From NCBI GenBank assembly GCA_949289295.1, contig CASENM010000018.1, positions 1 to 64,000 of the forward strand: a stretch of 64,000 nucleotides of DNA. Reading direction: 5' to 3'. Each line of letters begins with the position of its first letter. Position 1 is the first letter of the stretch. Below the pieces are notes generated by a model. The model had not been told where the DNA came from and searched no databases. It worked only from the letters and a program-made list of their open reading frames with translations. Below are positions 1-6,722 of this stretch, one piece after another. The translations under genes and the position numbers were made by a program. Source of the DNA: an uncultured Bacteroides sp. (GTDB lineage: Bacteria; Bacteroidota; Bacteroidia; Bacteroidales; Bacteroidaceae).

Positions 1-565
<565 letters not shown>

Positions 566-577
566 TCCCGGACACTT

Positions 578-1231
578 ATGGAACGACGCGAATTTTTGAA
601 GAAGTCCGCACTCGCTGCTTTGGGTACGGCGGTAGCCGGTACGGGGCTGGTGCAGGCTTTCAATCACATAAACGATAACGAATCAAAGACAGACAAGATG
701 AAAATAGTAGTATTGACGGGCAGTCCCCGTAAGAACGGCAATTCCGCTTATCTGGCGGAGCAGTTCATTAAAGGCGCGGAAGAAAAGGGGCACGAGGTGT
801 TCCGCTTCGACTGTGCTTTCAAGCAGGTGGAGCCGTGCCGTGCCTGCAACCGTTGCGGCATGAACGGGCCATGTATTTTCAACGACGACTTTCAGGAACT
901 CCGTCCGCATTTGATAGAAGCGGACATGGTGGTATTCGCTACGCCGATGTATTACTTCGGCATCTCGGCACAGATGAAACGGGTGATAGACCGCTTCTAT
1001 GCCATCAACGGACAGATAAAGGGAGCATCCAAAAAAGCCGCCTTCCTGATGACTTACGCCGATACCTCCCGAAAAGAGGCGGAACCGATGCTGGTGCATT
1101 ACCATACGCTGATGGATTATCTCGGCTGGACAAGCGTTGGCGAAGTGGTGGCTTCGGGCGTATGGACGGCAGGCAGCGTCAGGAATACGGATTATCCGCA
1201 GCAAGCCTACCAGTTGGGCAAGAGTTTATAA
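578..1231 (+). CDS. Flavodoxin-fold NAD(P)H:FMN oxidoreductase with Tat signal
   Basis: A 217-residue protein. It opens with a twin-arginine signal (ERREFLKK, then an Ala/Gly-rich hydrophobic stretch ending near residue 27), so export in folded, cofactor-loaded form by Tat is predicted. From about residue 41 it has the NADPH-dependent FMN reductase/flavodoxin-like fold: VVLTGSPRKNGNS is the phosphate-binding loop for FMN. A Cys-rich stretch CRACNRCGMNGPC follows, typical of iron-sulfur flavoprotein-like reductases, and then ATPMYYFGISAQMK. It sits between an aldo/keto reductase and a CMD-family protein, with tatA at the end of the run. The tatC next door is broken, so whether this signal still works is an open question. 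The electron acceptor is unknown. Confidence 0.85.
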   Translation: MERREFLKKSALAALGTAVAGTGLVQAFNHINDNESKTDKMKIVVLTGSPRKNGNSAYLAEQFIKGAEEKGHEVFRFDCAFKQVEPCRACNRCGMNGPCIFNDDFQELRPHLIEADMVVFATPMYYFGISAQMKRVIDRFYAINGQIKGASKKAAFLMTYADTSRKEAEPMLVHYHTLMDYLGWTSVGEVVASGVWTAGSVRNTDYPQQAYQLGKSL

Positions 1232-1249
1232 TCCTTTATCAAAAAAAAA

Positions 1250-2077
1250 ATGAAGAATATAATAGCAACAATCGCCCTCGTGCTGGCTGGAAGCCTGTCC
1301 ACGACGGCACAAACAACAGACACTATGAACAGAATTGAAGTATGCAAGCAGAATTATCACACCCTGTTCGGCGGCGAAGCCCTGACCGGGCAAGGCACGG
1401 ATCCGGAAATGATGGACATCCTCCAAAAGTTCATCTTTGGCGAGGTATTCCAGACGGGCGAATTGACGCTGAAACAGCGCGAGATGATTACCTGCATCAC
1501 CCTCGCCACGATGCAGACCCTGCCGCAACTTAAAGCCCATGCCGGAGCAGCTCTCAATGTGGGCGTCACCCCGGAAGAACTGCGCGAAGTGATGTATCTC
1601 ACTGCCCCGTTCATCGGCTTCCCCAAGATGCTGAACGCCATAGCTACGGTGAATGAGGTGTTCAAGGAGCGAGGCATCAGCCTGCCGTTGGAAAAGCAAG
1701 GCACGGTGACGGAAGAAACGCGCCACGAGACGGGAAAAGCCATTCAGGACAAGCTCTATCCCGGCGGCATCGCCTCGGTGATGAAAGGTGTGCCAGGCGA
1801 CATGGGCAAGGACGTGGAGCAGTTTCTCACGGACTATTTCTTCGGCGATATCTACAGCCGTGGCGCACTCGACTTGCAGACGCGCGAGTTGTTGGGCTAC
1901 TGCGTATTGACCACCTTGGAAGCCGAAAGCCAGCTCCATTCGCATTACCACGGCAACATCAACGCCGGCAACTCGCCCGAAACATTGACCGCCGCCGTCA
2001 TCCAATGCCTGCCCTACATCGGCTTCCCTGCCGCTATCAAAGCGTTGCGCATCATCAAGCAGGAATATGCCAAGTGA
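1250..2077 (+). CDS. Exported carboxymuconolactone decarboxylase family protein, two CMD domains
   Basis: 275 residues with a Sec-type signal peptide (MKNIIATIALVLAGSLSTTAQ, cleavage near residue 21). Two tandem CMD/AhpD-like helical domains follow, roughly residues 45-130 and 185-270. Each has a buried Cys followed by a His-rich helix (TCITLATM then LKAHAGAAL; GYCVLTTLE then SHYHGN). The CxxC pair of AhpD is absent, so a thiol-peroxidase role is not supported. The family includes decarboxylases and many uncharacterised periplasmic proteins linked to flavin reductases. It lies 18 nt after the Tat-signal reductase and before a flavodoxin, which suggests one periplasmic redox function. A specific substrate cannot be assigned. 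Confidence 0.85.
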   Translation: MKNIIATIALVLAGSLSTTAQTTDTMNRIEVCKQNYHTLFGGEALTGQGTDPEMMDILQKFIFGEVFQTGELTLKQREMITCITLATMQTLPQLKAHAGAALNVGVTPEELREVMYLTAPFIGFPKMLNAIATVNEVFKERGISLPLEKQGTVTEETRHETGKAIQDKLYPGGIASVMKGVPGDMGKDVEQFLTDYFFGDIYSRGALDLQTRELLGYCVLTTLEAESQLHSHYHGNINAGNSPETLTAAVIQCLPYIGFPAAIKALRIIKQEYAK

Positions 2078-2098
2078 CATTTTTAAAATAACCAATCT

Positions 2099-2665
2099 AT
2101 GAACAAGATTATATTGACATTGGCGGCGGTAATGACCATGAGCTTTGCCGCCTGCGCCCAAAACAAAGGAGGAAAGAATATGCAAACCGAAAACAAACCA
2201 TTAGTCGTGTATTTTTCCGCCACCGGCACGACAGCCAAAGCAGCCCAGACGATTGCGGACGTTACAGGCGGCACCTTGTACGAAATTGTTCCGCAACAAG
2301 CCTATACCGCTGATGATCTCGACTGGAACGACAAACAGTCGCGCAGTTCGATGGAAACGAACAATCCGCAGGCACGTCCGGTACTAAAAGGCACGAAGCT
2401 GGATGTCGCTACCTACAATGTCATTTTCATCGGCTATCCCATCTGGTGGGATCAGGCTCCGCGAATCATCAACACATTCATTGAGAGCCACGACCTGAAA
2501 GGCAAGATGCTCGTGCCGTTTGCGACATCCGGCGGAAGCGGAATAAGCAATAGCGTGAAAGAATTGAGGAAAGCATATCCCGATTTGGAATGGCAGGACG
2601 GCAAGCTACTGAACAGGGTTAGCCGGAATACCGTTCAAAATTGGGTTAATGATGTTGTAAAATAA
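2099..2665 (+). CDS. Flavodoxin-family lipoprotein
   Basis: 188 residues. The N-terminus is a lipoprotein signal with lipobox FAAC at about residue 19, so the mature protein should be membrane-anchored outside the cytoplasm. The body is a flavodoxin_4-type fold: VVYFSATGTTAKAA is the FMN phosphate loop, GYPIWWDQAPR the isoalloxazine-side loop, and PFATSGGSGISNS the second FMN loop. An internal ATG at residue 27 would give a cytoplasmic form without the signal; the lipobox favours the longer start. It is the fourth gene of the redox run and probably shuttles electrons with the neighbouring reductases. Confidence 0.85.
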   Translation: MNKIILTLAAVMTMSFAACAQNKGGKNMQTENKPLVVYFSATGTTAKAAQTIADVTGGTLYEIVPQQAYTADDLDWNDKQSRSSMETNNPQARPVLKGTKLDVATYNVIFIGYPIWWDQAPRIINTFIESHDLKGKMLVPFATSGGSGISNSVKELRKAYPDLEWQDGKLLNRVSRNTVQNWVNDVVK

Positions 2666-2684
2666 TAATCTCATAAAATCAAAA

Positions 2685-2867
2685 ATGATGTTTGGAATAG
2701 GAACACAAGAGATAATTTTTATCGTACTGATAGTCCTGCTGTTTTTCGGCGGCAAGAAGATACCTGAACTGATGAAAGGTCTGGGCAAAGGAGTGCGCAG
2801 TTTCAAGGAAGGCGTGAAAGGCGTGGAAAACGACCTTGACATAAGGGATGAAAATCCGGTCAAATGA
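2685..2867 (+). CDS. tatA: Sec-independent translocase subunit TatA/E
   Basis: 60 residues, normal for a short TatA. One N-terminal membrane helix (about residues 7-22, EIIFIVLIVLLFFGGKK) is followed by the hinge and an amphipathic helix (IPELMKGLGKGVRSFKEG), then a charged tail. TatA forms the pore of the twin-arginine pathway, which needs TatC for signal recognition. The gene lies 20 nt after the flavodoxin lipoprotein and in the same run as a Tat-signal flavin reductase. Its expected partner tatC begins 5 nt downstream but is cut after about 23 matching residues, so this TatA must use a TatC encoded elsewhere or is non-functional. A start one codon later (2688) is equally possible. Confidence 0.9.
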   Translation: MMFGIGTQEIIFIVLIVLLFFGGKKIPELMKGLGKGVRSFKEGVKGVENDLDIRDENPVK

Positions 2868-2871
2868 CGAT

Positions 2872-2994
2872 ATGAGGCAGGTGGTAGATAAGGCTCAAAT
2901 CGGTGAAATGTCGTTTTGGGAGCATTTAGATGTATTGAGGTGTCTACGGCAAGAGTTCGTCCTACATCTGTTGTTTATGCTATCAGAACAATGA
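2872..2994 (+). pseudogene. tatC: tatC remnant: first about 23 codons only
   Basis: An ORF of 40 codons opens 5 nt after tatA. Its first part carries the N-terminal TatC signature (MSFWEHLDVLR at residues 13-23, matching the family pattern FWDHLEELR). After residue 23 the similarity stops, and the frame ends at a TGA at 2992. A complete TatC has roughly 240-270 residues and six membrane helices; none are present. The breakpoint lies near 2940, where the sequence passes into DNA leading to a broken ATPase gene on the other strand. This looks like a deletion or insertion scar that removed most of tatC. Confidence 0.75.
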
Positions 2995-3021
2995 TAGGCT
3001 GACTCCATAACAGTAATATTC

Positions 3022-3568
3022 CTACGATTTGAAAAGGTTGTCCATGGTAACTTCGCTGTGGACGATACTTTTATGTTTTCCATCCACCATTCCATATGTG
3101 GTGACAAATGTGATTACCAAAGCCTTACTTGTCTTTGTCGCCATACGGAACAATCCAAGCCGTTCCAGAATGTTTCCAAGGCATTTCATCAACAAATATA
3201 ACTTTTTTCCGGTCTGAAGGCAATGTCTCCAGATAATCTTCAAGCGCATTGAAGGTATCATACCATGTCTCGGCTTTCGGCTGTCTTCTTTTCGAATGAC
3301 GCCGGATGGCCCTCATGAAATTCTGAATCTACACCGAAGCCGGAGTGTTGTGCTCGCCGACAAAGGTGAAATCATATTTATAGTTGAAGAACTTGTCTAT
3401 GAGATATGTCCTGCCGATACGCCTCCGTCCGCTGATGATGACAAATTCGGAGCGGTCTGATTCCAGACACCGCTGCAGTTCGTCACATTCTCTGTTTCGT
3501 GAAACCAGTCTGTCCTGCATAATATTTCCGTTTCCGCAAACAATACTCAATCCATATGTATCTGCCAA
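3022..3568 (-). pseudogene. AAA-family ATPase (DUF234-like), degraded
   Basis: Minus-strand pieces of one Bacteroidetes AAA ATPase are spread over two frames. 3568-3332 holds the N-terminus with LVSRNRECDELQ and a P-loop reading GRRRIGRTYLI, where the Walker A lysine is replaced by Arg. An in-frame TAG at 3329-3331 follows. The same frame then continues to 3125 with Walker B (KKVIFVDEMPW), after which most of the central region is missing. A second frame, ending at 3022, carries the family's C-terminus (IVHSEVTMDNLF). A normal member has about 370-480 residues; under 200 are left here. One nonsense codon, a large internal deletion and a frameshift make it non-functional. Confidence 0.8.
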
Positions 3569-3581
3569 ATTTCGAAGAATA

Positions 3582-3626
3582 AGTTTGTACTTTTACTCAA
3601 ATATTTTATAAGATAAAGTACAAACT
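3582..3626 (-). promoter_or_regulatory. 12-bp inverted repeat upstream of the broken ATPase gene
   Basis: AGTTTGTACTTT at 3582-3593 is repeated as an exact inverse, AAAGTACAAACT, at 3615-3626 with 21 nt between. It sits directly in front of the minus-strand ATPase start, so it is probably that gene's operator or promoter region. A near-match -7 box (AATATTTG) lies within the spacer on the minus strand. Function is inferred from position only. Confidence 0.4.
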
Positions 3627-4048
3627 CACCAATGCAACATAATGCCGAGTTACTACTTTATCGATAATTTTTTATGAGATAAAATACGGTTCAGTATATG
3701 ATAGAGTTCCTGTTAACCGGACGCTTTTCAGCTTTTCTCGGATTAGGTTATGTGCCCAGCTTGCTGTTTTAAGTGGCACTCCGCCGCCGAAAGGCGAATG
3801 GGGTATTAGGCTTCTATTGCATATCTGTTCTGTCACTTACAACATATTATTGTAAATCAATGATATAAATACAAAATTTCGACATTAAGAGACAGAGGGG
3901 AATTCTATAAATGTCACTATAATGTCACACTTTTGGGCATCCTATACGAAGATAATATTCGAGTAGAAGCATTCGAATCAAGGAAAAATTACATGTGACT
4001 ACAGCAAAAGGTTTGGTCAACATGTCAGAAGAAGATGTAAAGGTCAAA
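3627..4048. other. Gene-free, AT-rich stretch
   Basis: About 420 nt with no coding frame that resembles a protein family and no tRNA-like fold that I can see. It separates two broken genes and probably consists of degraded DNA. A small GC-rich patch lies around 3775-3805 (GCCGCCGAAAGGCG); I can give it no function. Confidence 0.4.
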
Positions 4049-4391
4049 ATGAACAAAAATCTATCTATCGGCATGTCATATATGTTTTAAATGTCTTTTT
4101 CTTCATGCGAAAGCGGAGATATTGAAAGTCAATGAATTCGGCATCGACAGAGCTACCAGTTCGGAGGGCATCAGCATAAAACAGGTAGAATATCATTTCG
4201 ATGATGAGAAAATCTCAACCACATCAACTGCTCCATTCAGTTTTAGTTATCTTATGCAGAATCAAAACATAGGCATGCACGAACTGACTATCAAAGCAAT
4301 GATTGTAGGTGAAGGTTTTTCTGATACTGAATTTACTTTACATCTTACAGTCTATGTGTTGAAACAACCGGGACGCAGGAAAGCTCCATAG
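4049..4391 (+). pseudogene. Ig-like domain lipoprotein, degraded
   Basis: ATG at 4049 opens a lipoprotein-type N-terminus (MNKNLSIGMSYMF) with an in-frame TAA at 4088. The same frame then continues as MSFSSCESGD, which holds a lipobox FSSC. A frameshift at about 4120 moves the reading to the frame ending at 4391, which encodes a beta-sandwich-like stretch (VEYHFDDEKISTT, PFSFSYLM, GMHELTIKAMIVGEGF), similar to bacterial Ig-like surface domains. The tail after LTVYVL no longer looks like the domain and overlaps an acyltransferase fragment on the other strand. A signal-peptide stop, a frameshift and a 3' truncation make this a clear relic. The exact family is uncertain. Confidence 0.5.
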
Positions 4392-4538
4392 ACACTCCCC
4401 CCATAAATTATATTCCGGATTCATCCTCGCCTCCGGAGACACATTGAAAGGGTCTGAGCAATGAATGCTGATGACCATGACGACAGCCATTAACCGGAGA
4501 AGATCGGCCCATACGATACGATTTGATTTTTCTGACAT
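4338..4538 (-). pseudogene. Acyltransferase-3 family membrane protein, N-terminal fragment
   Basis: Minus-strand frame from ATG 4538 encodes MSEKSNRIVWADLLRLMAVV and then VISIHCSD, which is the first membrane helix of acyltransferase-3 proteins (the O-acetylation family of OatA and WecH) with its conserved Arg and His. It continues NPEYNLWG, as in family members, and then degenerates into an unrelated tail ending at 4338. A full protein has about 330-380 residues and around ten helices; only about 50 real residues remain. The break coincides with the end of the Ig-like lipoprotein relic on the opposite strand, so both genes appear to be cut by the same deletion. Confidence 0.6.
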
Positions 4539-4652
4539 AACCTTACAATTAAAAAACAATTGCAAAGCTAAGGCAAATATTCCGGCTTTTTTTAACCAGT
4601 TAAAAAAGAAAAGCCATCATGCCAAACAAGGCGACCTACCTGATTTTGTTCC

Positions 4653-5207
4653 TCATTGGCATAGTGTGACTTGAGAAATACCCAGAGAAGAAGCTATATG
4701 CCCCAGATTTACCCTCCGGAACAATTCCGGGCGTGTCTGCAACAATTCCACATACCGTTCTTCCGCCGATTTGTACAGTCTTGATATCAGACGCTTTTCG
4801 CTTTCTATAAAGGCCCTCTGATGCAGGATTCTCGACCAGTTGGCTATCTCGATATTACTCCGATACAATCTTTTCAGATCTTCTGTAGGGATGGCGTACA
4901 ACAAGGTATCTTCCAAAGCCTGGACGATTTCATACTCATATCCCTGTGTCTTTCCATAAAAATTGTTCGTAGAAAATACGATATCCCCCTCTGCACTGAA
5001 CCACGAGGTAGCCTCCTTCCCGTCGATCACACAATAAGAACGTGTAATCCCTTTCTCGATGAAATAAAAATTTCCATCCTGATGGAAAGATGACGTAAGA
5101 ATCTGTCTCTTTGATATTTTCAACAACCTGCCATGAGCAAACAACTCATTGATGGAACGGTCGCTCATATTCGACCGGGCTTTCAGAGACTTTATTATAT
5201 TGTGCAT
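4653..5207 (-). CDS. Crp/Fnr family transcriptional regulator, C-terminus frameshifted
   Basis: 184 residues from ATG 5207. That start was chosen because the -7 box at 5228-5236 overlaps the upstream alternative TTG at 5231. An N-terminal cyclic-nucleotide-binding jelly roll (GNFYFIEKGITRSYCV, GDIVFSTNNF) is followed by a dimer helix and a helix-turn-helix (LGHIASSLGISQVTL). No Fnr-type cysteine cluster is present, so an oxygen-sensing iron-sulfur centre is not supported. The frame ends TLCQ-stop inside the recognition helix. Adding one base after the Cys codon would give TLCRMRNKIR-stop, as expected for the family, so a 1-nt deletion (or a sequence error) is likely. It is divergent from flavodoxin and may regulate it. 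Confidence 0.8.
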   Translation of the reverse strand: MHNIIKSLKARSNMSDRSINELFAHGRLLKISKRQILTSSFHQDGNFYFIEKGITRSYCVIDGKEATSWFSAEGDIVFSTNNFYGKTQGYEYEIVQALEDTLLYAIPTEDLKRLYRSNIEIANWSRILHQRAFIESEKRLISRLYKSAEERYVELLQTRPELFRRVNLGHIASSLGISQVTLCQ

Positions 5208-5227
5208 TGTATAAAAATATAATTCTC

Positions 5228-5236
5228 GCAAATGTA
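5228..5236 (-). promoter_or_regulatory. -7 promoter box of the Crp/Fnr gene
   Basis: On the minus strand this reads TACATTTGC, a full match to the Bacteroidetes sigma-70 -7 box TAnnTTTG. It lies about 20 nt before ATG 5207, which supports that start. Confidence 0.6.
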
Positions 5237-5250
5237 CAAAAAATGCGCTA

Positions 5251-5262
5251 ATGTCCGGACAT
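5251..5262. promoter_or_regulatory. Perfect 12-bp palindrome, candidate operator
   Basis: ATGTCCGGACAT is a perfect palindrome in the 179-nt gap between the divergent Crp/Fnr regulator and the flavodoxin gene. It is just upstream of the regulator's own -7 box and about 90 nt upstream of the flavodoxin box. Its place and symmetry suit a dimeric regulator, perhaps the adjacent one. The site does not look like the E. coli Crp (TGTGA) or Fnr (TTGAT) half-sites. Confidence 0.4.
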
Positions 5263-5351
5263 GTTTTTGATAATGAAGAAGCGGTAGGAAACCTGAGAAA
5301 TTGTCCTAAAAACCACCATTTTTAGGTATTTCCCTTTTCATTGGGACACGT

Positions 5352-5359
5352 TATTTTTG
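5352..5359 (+). promoter_or_regulatory. -7 promoter box of the flavodoxin gene
   Basis: TATTTTTG matches TAnnTTTG and lies 27 nt before the flavodoxin ATG at 5387. Confidence 0.55.
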
Positions 5360-5386
5360 TAATGTCAAATTAGAACAAGAATAAAA

Positions 5387-5893
5387 ATGAAAAAAACAGG
5401 AGTATTTTACGGTTCTACAACCGGAACGACAGAATCAGTAGCCAATCTGATAGCGGAAAAATTAGGCATTGCGTCGGCAGACGTACACGATGTCAGTAAG
5501 ATGAGTGCCGATGTGGCAGGAGCATATGAAGCTTTGATATTGGGAACCTCCACATGGGGCGACGGTGAATTGCAAGATGACTGGTACGATGGCATCAAAG
5601 TGCTGAAAAGTATGGATTTGAAGGATAAGGTCATCGCTTTATTCGGATGCGGCGATTCAGCATCATACGGCGATACGTTTTGCGACGGCATGGGTATCCT
5701 TTACGAGGACTTAAAAAACAGCGGATGCCGTTTTATTGGTGCCGTTCCCGATACGGATTATACATATAGCTCATCTATTTCGGTTATTGACGGCAATTTC
5801 GTAGGACTTGCCATTGATGACATGAATGAAAGTGAAAAGACTGAAGAACGTGTATCGTCTTGGACTGATATGTTAAAAGTCGACTTAGCATAA
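5387..5893 (+). CDS. fldA: Flavodoxin (FMN electron carrier)
   Basis: 168 residues, the size of a long-chain flavodoxin. GSTTGTTESVA at residues 9-19 is the FMN phosphate loop; TSTWGDGELQDDWY carries the aromatic residue that stacks on the flavin; FGCGDSASYGDTFC is the second flavin loop. Cytoplasmic, no signal peptide. It carries low-potential electrons in place of ferredoxin, typically for pyruvate:flavodoxin oxidoreductase and related enzymes. It is followed after a strong intercistronic hairpin by a DUF2023 gene, a pairing known in other Bacteroidales such as Porphyromonas. A Crp/Fnr regulator is divergent upstream, and the palindrome between them suggests control of flavodoxin level. Confidence 0.93.
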   Translation: MKKTGVFYGSTTGTTESVANLIAEKLGIASADVHDVSKMSADVAGAYEALILGTSTWGDGELQDDWYDGIKVLKSMDLKDKVIALFGCGDSASYGDTFCDGMGILYEDLKNSGCRFIGAVPDTDYTYSSSISVIDGNFVGLAIDDMNESEKTEERVSSWTDMLKVDLA

Positions 5894-5901
5894 GCAACTT
5901 G

Positions 5902-5956
5902 GTTGATAGTTGAAATTAGCGGCAGACAAAGGAAACCCTCAATTTCAACTATCAAC
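5902..5956 (+). terminator. 16-bp perfect stem between flavodoxin and DUF2023 genes
   Basis: GTTGATAGTTGAAATT at 5902-5917 pairs exactly with AATTTCAACTATCAAC at 5941-5956, leaving a 23-nt loop. The stem is AT-rich and no U-run follows (TAATAATTTATATG), so it is a weak classical terminator. It begins 9 nt after the flavodoxin stop and ends 11 nt before the next ATG. It could reduce read-through, protect the flavodoxin mRNA 3' end, or hide the DUF2023 start. Confidence 0.6.
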
Positions 5957-5967
5957 TAATAATTTAT

Positions 5968-6345
5968 ATGTCAATCTTCAATTCCCGACTGAATATGGAA
6001 CTGAATCCTTCCGACCTTAAAGTCTTTCTGAATCATATTTATGAATTTAAGAAAGGAGTACGCCGCATGGTTCTGTACACGACCAATAAGAAATATAAAG
6101 ATTTTGCGATCAAACGTTTAACAAGCCAACGTATCAATTTCATCGTACAAGAAGTAGACGACAAACGCATCAATTTGTTTTTCGGATGTGACGAATGTAT
6201 CGAAGCCATCCGTTTGTTAGTCAACCGCCCGCTGAATAAATTGACACCAGAAGAGGATTTCATTCTAGGAGCTATGCTAGGGTATGACATATGCGTGCAG
6301 TGCCGCCGTTATTGCAACCGTAAGCAGCAAAGGAAGGCATCGTAA
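5968..6345 (+). CDS. DUF2023 family protein
   Basis: 125 residues, no signal peptide or membrane helix. It matches my memory of DUF2023, a small Bacteroidetes family found next to flavodoxin. The core is [20 protein letters not shown], then a basic stretch [16 protein letters not shown] and the C-terminal [19 protein letters not shown] with a CxxCxxxC pattern. The cysteines suggest metal or disulfide chemistry, but no function is established. An internal ATG at 5995 (MELNPSD) is an alternative start. Its steady neighbour, flavodoxin, makes a role in flavodoxin handling the simplest guess. Confidence 0.8.
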   Translation: MSIFNSRLNMELNPSDLKVFLNHIYEFKKGVRRMVLYTTNKKYKDFAIKRLTSQRINFIVQEVDDKRINLFFGCDECIEAIRLLVNRPLNKLTPEEDFILGAMLGYDICVQCRRYCNRKQQRKAS

Positions 6346-6349
6346 AGGG

Positions 6350-6512
6350 AGAACCAGTAAAGCCCGGTTCATCACCGATGGTGATGCGTTTCTGGAGTGT
6401 CTCAAAAACAGGAACCCTTGCCTAATTCCAACAAAAACTCTTCCAAATGGGCAAGCAGAGAATTTTCAGATCCTTTTTCTGAATCCTTATACATTCCGTT
6501 TCACTGCAAAAA
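6350..6512 (-). pseudogene. DUF1016/YhcG-type nuclease remnant
   Basis: Read on the minus strand, this gap holds two pieces of one protein in different frames. About 6463-6410 encodes LLAHLEEFLLELGKG, and about 6404-6357 encodes FETLQKRITIGDEPGF. Both are the conserved core of the DUF1016 (YhcG) family, whose C-terminal domain is a PDDEXK-type nuclease (family pattern FLLELGKGF..RQKRITIGDE). A frameshift lies between them, a stop lies just upstream, and the catalytic strand that should follow is missing. It is a short relic of a gene probably gained by transfer. Confidence 0.6.
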
Positions 6513-6695
6513 ATCTTTCTCTGCCATCATCTCACATATATGCAAAAAAGACAGGCGGCTGACTGTTTTCTCAAGAGATGACATGAATTGGTGCGACGGT
6601 GCCGCACTTTTCCAATATCAAAGCGGTGTACAGGAAATATAAATTAAAGAGACAACGAATTTCCCTACATAGTTTCCCATCTCCACCATTTTATA

Positions 6696-6703
6696 TACCT
6701 TTG
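6696..6703 (+). promoter_or_regulatory. -7 promoter box for the cyclophilin/M16/MATE run
   Basis: TACCTTTG matches TAnnTTTG and lies 20 nt before ATG 6723. The three following genes are closely spaced and may share this promoter. Confidence 0.6.
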
Positions 6704-6722
6704 CGGAATCAATCATTCTGAC

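Noticed and set aside
2895-3107. Minus-strand frame of 70 codons over the tatC relic
   Set aside because: Its translation is Cys/Ser/Asn-rich with no family features and is best seen as a shadow of the tatC relic and junk DNA.
6284-6642. Two plus-strand frames of 81-92 codons after the DUF2023 gene
   Set aside because: They overlap each other, have no recognisable features, and lie opposite the DUF1016 relic, which explains the sequence better.
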